Assembly: GCA_007129135.1 (NCBI GenBank)
Contig: SKWB01000349.1
Span: forward strand, 1-10,740
Reading direction: 5' to 3'
Origin: Halococcaceae archaeon
GTDB lineage: Archaea > Halobacteriota > Halobacteria > Halobacteriales > Halalkalicoccaceae
Length of the DNA: 10,740 bases
The position numbers and the translations under genes were made by a program. Below, in pieces: positions 1-6,156 of this stretch. Each line of letters begins with the position of its first letter. The first letter of the stretch is position 1. The notes beneath the pieces are model-generated. The model was given only the letters and a program-made list of their open reading frames with translations, had not been told where the DNA came from and ran no database searches.

Positions 1-619
1 GACAGGCGAGCACGAGGTGATCCGTGCGGGAGAGCGCGTCGTGGAACTCGCTCTCACCGAACCCGACCACCTCGTCGGTCGGCCCGCCCTTTTCGGGGGT
101 GTAGCGCACCCCGATCGTCTCCACGCCGAACCCGTCCAATCGAGCGGCGATAGCCTCCCCGATCGCGCCCAGGCCGACGATCGTCACCGTCTCACCCTGT
201 AACTCACTGGCCTGGAAGTGCCGCCACTCGCGGCGATCCTGCTGGTTCCGTGCGCGGAAGAATCGCCGTGTGAACGCCAGGATCGCCCCAAGAACGTGCT
301 CCGCGATGTTCGGGCCGTGGACGCCCGACGCGCTGGTGACGTTCACGCCAGCGGATTCGAGCGCCGAGAGTGGGAGGTGGCCCGTTCCGGCGTACGCACA
401 CGCGAACAGCTCCAACTCCTCGGCTCGCTCGATCAGTTCTTCCTCGATCGTCATCCCGGCGACGACCCGTACGCGCTCGATCAGCTCTCGCTCCTCCTCG
501 GGCGTCCGTGCGAGCGCGACCTCCCGGTCCGGGAGGCGCGTCTCGATCTCTGCGACCAGGTCGTCGACCGGCATTCCGTGCGTTCCGCGTCTGAGCACCA
601 GCACGTCGGGTTCGGACAT
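1..619 (-). CDS. D-2-hydroxyacid dehydrogenase, NAD-binding (3' end outside window)
   Basis: The frame is open from an ATG at 617-619 to the window edge, giving about 206 N-terminal residues. The protein matches the D-isomer-specific 2-hydroxyacid dehydrogenase family, cytosolic enzymes that interconvert 2-oxoacids and D-2-hydroxyacids with NAD(P)H. Visible are an N-terminal substrate-binding half, the segment SGVHGPNIAEHVLGAIL (about 98-114), which corresponds to the family's NxxxVAEH helix at the domain hinge, and the Rossmann motif GLGAIG at 149-154 after VTIV. The catalytic Arg, Glu and His lie beyond the window, so completeness and substrate cannot be judged. It follows the amidohydrolase gene on the same strand by 36 bases, but a TTAAG box 29 bases before the ATG suggests its own leaderless promoter. 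It could be called phosphoglycerate dehydrogenase-like; the exact substrate is unknown. Confidence 0.93.
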   Translation of the reverse strand, partial: MSEPDVLVLRRGTHGMPVDDLVAEIETRLPDREVALARTPEEERELIERVRVVAGMTIEEELIERAEELELFACAYAGTGHLPLSALESAGVNVTSASGVHGPNIAEHVLGAILAFTRRFFRARNQQDRREWRHFQASELQGETVTIVGLGAIGEAIAARLDGFGVETIGVRYTPEKGGPTDEVVGFGESEFHDALSRTDHLVLAC

Positions 620-642
620 GGCCGACCCTCTCGCGCTCGGGG

Positions 643-648
643 CTTAAC
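643..648 (-). promoter_or_regulatory. TATA-like box for the hydroxyacid dehydrogenase
   Basis: GTTAAG on the minus strand begins 29 bases upstream of the ATG at 619, inside the 36-base gap between the two minus-strand genes. This is the spacing expected for a leaderless haloarchaeal transcript and equals the spacing of TTTAAG before the gene at 1933. The call rests on position and A/T content only. Confidence 0.5.
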
Positions 649-655
649 TCCCGCG

Positions 656-1828
656 TCAGCCCTCGGTCTCGCCGGTTCCGGCGACCCGCTTCCCGTCGAC
701 GAAGACGTGCTCGGGCTTGGCCGAGAGCGTGAACGGCTCGTCGTTCCAGACGACGAGGTCCGCGTCCGTTCCCGGTTCGAGCGTCCCCACCCGATCCGCG
801 ATCCCGAGGATCTCCGCAGGGTTTCGGGTTACGGTCGCCAGCGCCGCCTCCTCGGGCAGCCCCTCCCGCACCGCGAGGCCGACGCAGACGTTCAGGTACT
901 CCTGGGGGAGTATCGGCGCGTCGGTCTGGATCGCCACCTGGACCCCCGCCTCGTGGAGGATCCCGGCCGTCTCGAACGTGATGTTCGAGAGTTCGTACTT
1001 CGCGCCGCTGTAGAGGCTCGGGCCGACCACGGCGGGGACCTCGCGCTCCGCGAACTCCTCCGCGATCAGGTGGCCCTCGGTGGCGTGTTCGATCGAAAGC
1101 CCCTCGATCCCGAACTCCTCCGCGATCCGGAAGACGGTCACGATGTCGTCGGCGCGGTGTGCGTGGACTCTGAGGGGGAGGTCGCCCTCGATCACCCGCG
1201 CGAGGTTCTCCATCCCGAGGTCGCGCTCGAACGGCTCGCCCGCCTCGCTCGCGTACTCGCGCCGCGCGAGGTAGTCCTCGGCGTCCATCAGCGCCTGTCT
1301 GAGCGTCGCGGCCACCCCGGGACGGGTACAGGGCTCGCGGTCGCGTTCTTTCCCGTGGACACGCTTCGGGTTCTCCCCGAACGCCGCCTTCATGCCGTCC
1401 TCTCTGATCAGCATCTCGTCCGCGATCTTCCCGTGGGTCTTTACCGAACAGATGATCCCCCCGATCACGTTCCCGCTGCCCATCCGCGCGCTCACGCTCG
1501 TCACGCCGCCGGCGAGCGCGTGGTCGAGCTCTTCGTCGCCCGGGTGAAAGCCGTCTAAGACGTTCACGTGTGGGGTCACCGGATCGGAGAGTTCGTTGAA
1601 GTCGGCGTCCTCCGGTTCGCCCCACTCGCTCACCCCCGCGTGGCTGTGGGCGTCGATCAGCCCCGGCGTGACGACTTCGCCACCTGCCTCGACGATCGTC
1701 GCCCCGTCGGGGATCTCGAGTCCCTCCCCGACGGCAGTGATCTCGCCGTCCTCGACGAGCACCGTTCCGCCGGCGACGGTGCCCATCTCCGTCTGTGTGT
1801 GGACCGTCCCGCCCACGATCGCGTACAT
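656..1828 (-). CDS. Amidohydrolase, imidazolonepropionase-like (metal-dependent)
   Basis: This 390-residue protein belongs to the amidohydrolase superfamily, cytosolic TIM-barrel metalloenzymes that hydrolyse C-N bonds. The N-terminal beta-sandwich strand set (about 1-55) leads into TPGLIDAHSH with the metal-binding pair His61 and His63. The later ligands are His222/His224 in VHAHRADD, His248 in IEHATEG and the catalytic Asp303 in QTDAP. A C-terminal return to the sandwich follows, ending with the typical GTLEPGTDADLVVWNDEPF. Length is normal for the COG1228-type group, and GMKAAFGENPKRVHG (about 145-159) is a segment I associate with that group. The substrate cannot be told. The ATG at 1826-1828 is the natural start because the strand IVGGTVHT begins right after it. 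The gene is divergent from the flavoprotein at 1933; no strong TATA box lies 25-30 bases upstream, so it may use a short leader. Confidence 0.92.
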   Translation of the reverse strand: MYAIVGGTVHTQTEMGTVAGGTVLVEDGEITAVGEGLEIPDGATIVEAGGEVVTPGLIDAHSHAGVSEWGEPEDADFNELSDPVTPHVNVLDGFHPGDEELDHALAGGVTSVSARMGSGNVIGGIICSVKTHGKIADEMLIREDGMKAAFGENPKRVHGKERDREPCTRPGVAATLRQALMDAEDYLARREYASEAGEPFERDLGMENLARVIEGDLPLRVHAHRADDIVTVFRIAEEFGIEGLSIEHATEGHLIAEEFAEREVPAVVGPSLYSGAKYELSNITFETAGILHEAGVQVAIQTDAPILPQEYLNVCVGLAVREGLPEEAALATVTRNPAEILGIADRVGTLEPGTDADLVVWNDEPFTLSAKPEHVFVDGKRVAGTGETEG

Positions 1829-1903
1829 ACAGGACGGTTCGGGGGTCGGACGGTGAGTGTTTCGGTTCGTAGGGGGTGTCGGGACCGATCGGGTTCAGGG
1901 GAA

Positions 1904-1909
1904 TTTAAG
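1904..1909 (+). promoter_or_regulatory. TATA box for the flavoprotein gene
   Basis: TTTAAG starts 29 bases before the ATG at 1933, which fits a leaderless transcript. It lies in the 104-base divergent spacer. The box is nearly symmetrical, so it could also serve the amidohydrolase on the other strand with a leader of roughly 50 bases, but that is speculation. Confidence 0.65.
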
Positions 1910-1932
1910 CTATCCGGGAGTTCCCTTCGCGT

Positions 1933-3297
1933 ATGGAACGCGCCGACGTCGCGATCGTCGGCGGCGGCCCCGCGGGGATGGCTGCGGCCCACGCCGCAGC
2001 GGAGGCGGGCGCCGACGCCGTCGTCGTGGAGAAGGGGGTGCCGCGGGCCGACCGGGAGGGTCTCGGCCCGGACTCGACCGACGCCGCCGGGATGCTCGAC
2101 TACTGGGTCGACATCATGGGGATCGACCCCGCCGAACTCCCCGAGGACGTGATCCTCCAGGAGCTCTCTGGCGCACGGTTCGTCGGTCCGACCGAACGCT
2201 GCACGCTTCGGGACACCGGTCTGGAGTCGTCGTACCCGAACTTCGGGTTCACATTCCAGCGCGCGCGGATGGACGACTGGATGCGCGAGCGCGCGGAGGA
2301 GAGGGGTGCCGAGTACCGCGTCGGGACGGGCGTCCGGCGGGTCGAATCCGATACGGGTGGCCACACCCTCCACCTCGCCGACGGCTCCGAGATCGGCTGT
2401 GACAGCCTCGTCCTGGCCGACGGCCCGCAGCGAACGGTGACGATGGGTGTGCTCGACCCGTTCCTCCCCGACGGGAAGAAGGCCTCGGAGGTGCTCGGCC
2501 CGCGCCGTGCGAACCACATCGCCTACCAGGAACACCGCCGGATGCCGCCCGAACTGTTCGAGGATGACGTCATCACCTTCTGGTGGGGGCTGATCCCCGG
2601 GAAGACGGCCTATCCGTGGATCTTCCCGAACGACGACGGCGTCGCCCGAATGGGGCTGACGATGCCGATCGGGATGGACGTCGCGGAGATCGAGAACCGA
2701 GACGAGTACGACCTCCTCCGACCCGACGACGAGCGGATCCCCACGGGTGGGACCTACATCCGGCGGCTGCTCGAACGAGAGTTCGGTGACGAGTACGACA
2801 TCGACGAGGAGTTCCCGCTGGTCGAGGACAGGGGGAAACGCGGCGGCGTCGAGTCGTATCCGATCAGTTCGACGCGGCCGATCGACTCACCAACGGAGGC
2901 GGGGATAGCGGTCGCGGGCGGGGCGATGGGGACCACCTCCGCGTTCCACGAGGGCGGCTACCACGTCGCGGTCCGGTCGGGTGCGATCGCGGGCGACCTC
3001 GCCGCCCGCGGACGTCTCGCGGAGTACAACGACACCTGGAAGGCGGCGATCGGCGACGAGGTCCTCCGGAACGTCGCGATGGCCGACGTCGTCGCCGAGT
3101 ACGAACCGGACGACTGGGACCGGACGTTCCGAACGATCGGCACGATGCTCGAGAAACGCGGCGGGGGGCCGATCGACTGGGGTGCGCTCAGCTCCGGCTT
3201 CGGCGCGGCGAAGTTCTACACGGCCTACCGGAAGGCGAAGTTCCGGTATCGGAAAGGCCGGTACGTTCAGCTCTCCGAGTCGGACTACAGCTACTGA
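1933..3297 (+). CDS. FAD-dependent oxidoreductase, geranylgeranyl reductase/FixC-like
   Basis: This 454-residue flavoprotein starts with a beta-alpha-beta dinucleotide fold: VAIVGGGPAG at 6-15 and an acidic strand end VVVEKG near 31-35. It has FQRARMDDWM at 108-117, which fits the RxxFDxWL-type helix of the family, and LVLADGPQRTV at 159-169. PGKTAYPWIFP at 222-232 fits the PxxYxWxFP substrate-cavity motif of geranylgeranyl reductases. Such enzymes saturate isoprenoid double bonds, for instance in archaeal lipid chains, or pass electrons to quinones (FixC). The usual GDAAG flavin-phosphate motif appears as AGGAMG at 328-333, with Gly in place of the Asp. The ATG at 1933 is supported by the TATA box 29 bases upstream. 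The gene is divergent from the amidohydrolase, and its 3' end overlaps an orphan minus-strand fragment by a few bases. The exact substrate is unknown. Confidence 0.88.
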   Translation: MERADVAIVGGGPAGMAAAHAAAEAGADAVVVEKGVPRADREGLGPDSTDAAGMLDYWVDIMGIDPAELPEDVILQELSGARFVGPTERCTLRDTGLESSYPNFGFTFQRARMDDWMRERAEERGAEYRVGTGVRRVESDTGGHTLHLADGSEIGCDSLVLADGPQRTVTMGVLDPFLPDGKKASEVLGPRRANHIAYQEHRRMPPELFEDDVITFWWGLIPGKTAYPWIFPNDDGVARMGLTMPIGMDVAEIENRDEYDLLRPDDERIPTGGTYIRRLLEREFGDEYDIDEEFPLVEDRGKRGGVESYPISSTRPIDSPTEAGIAVAGGAMGTTSAFHEGGYHVAVRSGAIAGDLAARGRLAEYNDTWKAAIGDEVLRNVAMADVVAEYEPDDWDRTFRTIGTMLEKRGGGPIDWGALSSGFGAAKFYTAYRKAKFRYRKGRYVQLSESDYSY

Positions 3298-3404
3298 TAG
3301 GGGTAGCAGAACTCTTCATAGCTTCCGAACTGGCGGTTTGCGGACCCGTCGAATTCGGCGTCCAAGATGAAGATGGTCTGTGCAGCATCCCGCCACTGTT
3401 TGAT
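3291..3404 (-). pseudogene. Orphan 3' gene fragment, about 37 codons, no start
   Basis: A minus-strand frame from 3404 to a TAG at 3291-3293 reads IKQWRDAAQTIFILDAEF and continues DGSANRQFGSYEEFCYPYQ. Its composition is protein-like (aromatic and acidic, C/G-rich third positions). Two consecutive stops (TAG, TGA at 3405-3410) close the frame immediately upstream and there is no ATG, so it looks like the surviving C-terminus of a lost gene. It overlaps the last codons of the flavoprotein gene tail to tail. I do not recognise the family. It could be a chance open frame. Confidence 0.3.
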
Positions 3405-3515
3405 TCACTAAAATAGAAACGAATATCTCGATCGGTAGGGCGTGTGAGGTGATCGCGAGAGTCCCACCAGTCATAGATATAACACCGATTGACATATATG
3501 GGTCCGACAGAAGAG

Positions 3516-3953
3516 TCAGTCGGCGTTTCCGAGCGCAGACGGGTCTACACCGAGTTGTTGGAACCAGGAGAGCGTGTCGAATTCCTCGGTTCTCTCTACG
3601 ATTTTTCCGTCTTCCAATCGGTCGATCATGACGGCTGTGCCTTCGACCTCGTTTCCCGTCGGTTCGATACCCATATACTCCCCTTCGTGTGTGCCGCCAT
3701 ACGTGAAGTGCACGACTACTACGTCGTCTTCTGCTACCATTTCATGGAACTCAACGTCGGTATCCGGGAGCGCCGATAGTCGACCTCGCATGAGACCTTT
3801 GTAGCCATCTAGTCCTTCTATTTCCGTCAGTGGATCGGAGAACGTCATCTCTTCGTCCATCACGTCGTCCAAGGCGTCGAGGTCGTGACCCGAAATCGCT
3901 TCGAAAGTTCTTTCCACTGCGTTTTTGTTGCCCGCTGTGATTTCGGTGCTCAT
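3516..3953 (-). CDS. SnoaL-like ester cyclase family protein (NTF2 fold), second of a tandem pair
   Basis: This 145-residue cytosolic protein fits the SnoaL-like/ester cyclase branch of the NTF2-like superfamily. The N-terminal helix pattern NAVERTFEAISGHDLDALDD is followed by the family core GGTHEGEYMGIEPTG at 86-100 and by LEDGKIVERTEEFDTLSWFQQLG up to residue 135. Members cyclise polyketide esters or bind small hydrophobic ligands; many have no known reaction. The ATG at 3951-3953 overlaps the TGA of the upstream paralogue (ATGA), which points to one mRNA and translational coupling. The longer frame reaching further upstream is only the reading through its partner. The usual EHWD-like active-site segment reads VERTEEFD here, so catalysis is uncertain. 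Third codon positions are less GC-rich than in the flanking metabolic genes. Confidence 0.85.
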   Translation of the reverse strand: MSTEITAGNKNAVERTFEAISGHDLDALDDVMDEEMTFSDPLTEIEGLDGYKGLMRGRLSALPDTDVEFHEMVAEDDVVVVHFTYGGTHEGEYMGIEPTGNEVEGTAVMIDRLEDGKIVERTEEFDTLSWFQQLGVDPSALGNAD

Positions 3954-4387
3954 TGGCTCGCGCCACCTCCGTCGTCTGTGACGCCGAGCTGGGCGAGCAT
4001 CTCTTGCGGGTCGTAATATCCCCGCTCTTCGCCGATTTTCCCATCCGTGATCCGTTGGGTCCCCATCGTGTTGAACTCGATCTTCCGCCCAGTTGGGGGG
4101 ATTCCGTTGAATTCGCCCTCGTGGGTGCCCGTCACCGTCCACTCGGACATGATGACCTCATCGCTGGCGAGCATTTCATCGACCGTATACTCGAGGTCGG
4201 GAAACGCCTCCCGATTTCCACGGACGTATTCTTCGAACGCATCTCGGGTAAGCCCTTCCTCGGGCACCCCTGGCCCGTAAAAGGTATAGGACTTCGAGAG
4301 TACGTCGAGTTTCGAGAAATCCCCGTTCAGCAGGTCGGCATAGTCATGCACGAGTTGTTCGGCATCGGGCGCTGTTGCTTTGGGCAT
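3950..4387 (-). CDS. SnoaL-like ester cyclase family protein (NTF2 fold), first of a tandem pair
   Basis: The paralogue and upstream partner of the previous gene, also exactly 145 residues. The core motif GTHEGEFNGIPPTGRKIEF spans 87-105 and the C-terminal TDGKIGEERGYYDPQEMLAQLG ends at 135. THEGE (88-92), PTG (98-100), DGKI (115-118) and QLGV (133-136) fall at identical residue numbers in both proteins, so the pair arose by tandem duplication and has diverged without indels in this half. The start chosen is the ATG at 4385-4387, which gives the family's normal N-terminus and has a purine-rich GAGAGGA a few bases upstream; the frame continues further upstream but encodes basic, non-family sequence. 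Its stop overlaps the next start by ATGA. The two proteins may form a heterodimer, since NTF2-fold proteins commonly dimerise; this is inference. Confidence 0.87.
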   Translation of the reverse strand: MPKATAPDAEQLVHDYADLLNGDFSKLDVLSKSYTFYGPGVPEEGLTRDAFEEYVRGNREAFPDLEYTVDEMLASDEVIMSEWTVTGTHEGEFNGIPPTGRKIEFNTMGTQRITDGKIGEERGYYDPQEMLAQLGVTDDGGGASQ

Positions 4388-4832
4388 GGTTGGTCCTCTC
4401 TTTTGGGAGCGTCCCTCGCTAGAAGAGTGTCGGCCACTCTTTCGGTGGCGAAGAACACTCGCCGCTCGTACGCGCGCTGATGTGTTAACTCTTCGCATGC
4501 CAGGGCTGATCCTCTCGGTTCCCACCCTTGAAGAGGCGAATAGAGCGATCCAAACCCGATTTATACGGGACAGGTGACGAATACGCGCTCTGGGTCCAGC
4601 GCAGCCACTGAAGCGTATCAAAGATCGATAGATCCGGAAAATCGGACATTTGGAATCGACTGGACCCCGATGCGGACATCTTCGGGTCCGGCCGACGGGT
4701 CGTGGTCACCCAGGTGATCCTCGTCGGGTGCTGGAGATTCTTGAACCCGTCTCTGCGCAACCGGTTGGAGGTATGCCACCATTCCCCCAAATCCGATCTG
4801 GCCACGTAGGGTAGCTGTCCAGACCGAGGACG
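4388..4832 (-). other. Gene-free stretch with a possible degenerate MBL-fold remnant
   Basis: No convincing intact gene lies here. In one minus-strand frame around 4520-4610, interrupted by stops, the translation reads ASVAALDPERVFV, then a stop, then IGFGSLYSPLQGWEP. This resembles the C-terminus of the adjacent MBL-fold pseudogene (RKLASLGRMTLLPGH ... RELYSPLEGIQP). DNA at 4520-4549 and 4877-4906 matches at about 23 of 30 positions, in the same orientation and codon phase. It may be a second, more decayed copy. Confidence 0.3.
4558..4566 (-). promoter_or_regulatory. Possible TATA box for the SnoaL pair
   Basis: GTATAAATC on the minus strand is the best TATA-like sequence upstream of the pair. 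It would start transcription near 4535 and leave a leader of about 150 bases. A weaker GTTAAC at 4484-4489 is closer. I cannot decide between them. Confidence 0.3.
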
Positions 4833-5702
4833 TTACTCTGCGGGAGAGTGAATCTCGCCGTGATCGCCCTCCGATGGTTGAATCCCTTCAAGGGGAGAAT
4901 AGAGCTCTCGGAGATCTCCCTCCCATGGATCAACGTGTCCAGGGAGCAGGGTCATTCGACCGAGAGAGGCCAATTTTCGTGCGGAGTCCTGTTGTTGTCC
5001 GTGATCGAAGTTGAACAGGTTCCTCCTCGCACGGGCTCAGGATCGACGGCCTTCCCACTCATTACATCCATCGTTATCAGCGCGTCGCCAGCGAAGAGGA
5101 TTCGAGACTCCGGCAACCAGAACGAACAATGCCCCTCCCTATGCCCAGGCCTATGGATCACTTCAGGCTGACCGGGGACCTCCAGTACCTGTCCTTCGGT
5201 GAACGTGCTGACCTCGGAAATCGGTTCCCCGTGGAGCATGCCGGCTTTCATCAGGGCCCGGACGAAACGCAGATAGGCGGGTCGCCACACGAGCAGGAAG
5301 AACCCTAACGGTGGCTTGCCTACGCCTGCCAACGCTGCTTCGTACCCATCTTCGTGGACTCAAACGGGGATTCCCTCCTTACGAAGCGGTTCGGCAAGCC
5401 CGATATGGTACGGATCTATGTGCGTGAGAATCACCGCCTCGGTGTCGGTGATTTCGGCCCCGATTCGTTCGAGCCCGGCCTGTAGCAGCTCCATTTGCGC
5501 AGGCAATCCCGCATCGACCAGTGTCAGCCCATCATCGTCCTCGATGAGATACATATTGGTCACGGTCGAACAGAGCTGGTAGACTCCATTGGCCACTCCC
5601 GTGGCCACTCGTTCTTCCCCTGAGATGGGGTTCTACGTTCCAGGGGATCCTCATGTCCCTGCGCTGTACGATTCCTTTCGGGATTTGGTCTGCTGTTGCC
5701 AT
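4833..5702 (-). pseudogene. Metallo-beta-lactamase-fold hydrolase, disrupted
   Basis: An MBL-fold hydrolase can be followed through the region but not in one open frame. The N-terminal core VANGVYQLCSTVTNMYLIED, starting near 5596, runs on through LTLVDAG and LTHIDPYHIG. An in-frame TGA at 5360-5362 then interrupts IPV-VHEDG, and the same frame resumes to RPGHREGHCSFWLPES and LFAGDAL. At about 5020-5030 the sense shifts to another frame, giving RRNLFNFDHGQQQDSARKL and MTLLPGHVDPWEGDLREL, ending at a TAA (4833-4835). The 5' end may contain a third lesion: ATG 5700-5702 with AGGAG upstream opens MATADQIPKGIVQRRDMRIP, which would join the core by a shift at about 5612-5630; otherwise GTG 5606-5608 is the start. 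The metal motif HxHxDH reads HIDPYH, with Tyr replacing the Asp, another sign of decay. The family hydrolyses esters, thioesters or lactams; this copy is probably non-functional. Confidence 0.82.
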
Positions 5703-5776
5703 TGGCTCCTCGATTATACCCTCACTCGCCCTCCGACGTGATGGCAAAGCAGGCGCTGGTCTCCTCTACGACGCGA

Positions 5777-5799
5777 ACCATGTTAACAGTCAACATGGT
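5777..5799. repeat. 23-bp near-palindrome
   Basis: ACCATGTTAAC and GTCAACATGGT flank a single A; the arms pair at 10 of 11 positions. It could be an operator for a dimeric regulator or the scar of a lost element. No intact gene starts within 150 bases on either side. Confidence 0.6.
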
Positions 5800-5830
5800 C
5801 CGCCGGCCAACCGATTCGACTCTCCAAGCC

Positions 5831-5848
5831 GTATATCGTGCGAGATAC
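5831..5848. repeat. 18-bp near-palindrome
   Basis: GTATATCG-TG-CGAGATAC pairs at 7 of 8 arm positions. It lies 31 bases after the palindrome at 5777-5799, and no gene is attached to either. Confidence 0.5.
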
Positions 5849-6156
5849 GCGCTCTGTACCGATTGATCGACTCACCTCGTTGATCGACTTCTACCGTAGT
5901 GCCATACTCGTGCGTCGTGTCTCGCACAGCGTTTCTGGGAGCTACCGGATAGTACGAACTCGATGCCGTGACTTCTGTTGCCAACCCCTGTGATCCGGAC
6001 TGCTGTCCGACCGTATCGGCCAGATCACTGTCGGTCTTTCGGTCGCAGCGGCGAACAGGTACAACAGACCGTACGAAGCGGACGGCCACTCACCGTAGCC
6101 GCGAGCCTCGCGAGTCGGCGAGCGCCTCGATGAGGATAGCACCGATCGTCAGTCCG

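Larger units (their letters stand above)
5703..6156. other. Gene-free stretch
   Basis: No coding region is supported. The longest frames (for example minus 6089-5790) lack recognisable motifs and have mixed composition. The stretch holds two near-palindromes (listed separately), a direct repeat TTGATCGACT at 5863-5872 and 5880-5889, and a short palindrome CGCGAG-C-CTCGCG at 6101-6113, about 44 bases beyond the stop of the P19-like gene. Confidence 0.55.

Noticed and set aside
218..1558. Long plus-strand open frame of 446 codons
   Set aside because: It is antisense to the dehydrogenase and amidohydrolase, lacks motifs and is Arg/Leu/Asp-skewed as expected for a complementary frame of GC-rich coding DNA.
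4388..4621. Upstream extension of the first SnoaL-like gene
   Set aside because: The added sequence is basic and unlike the family; the ATG at 4387 gives the same length as the paralogue.
5360..5362. TGA as a recoded selenocysteine codon in the MBL-fold gene
   Set aside because: Haloarchaea are not known to use selenocysteine, the position is not catalytic, and a separate frameshift breaks the same gene.
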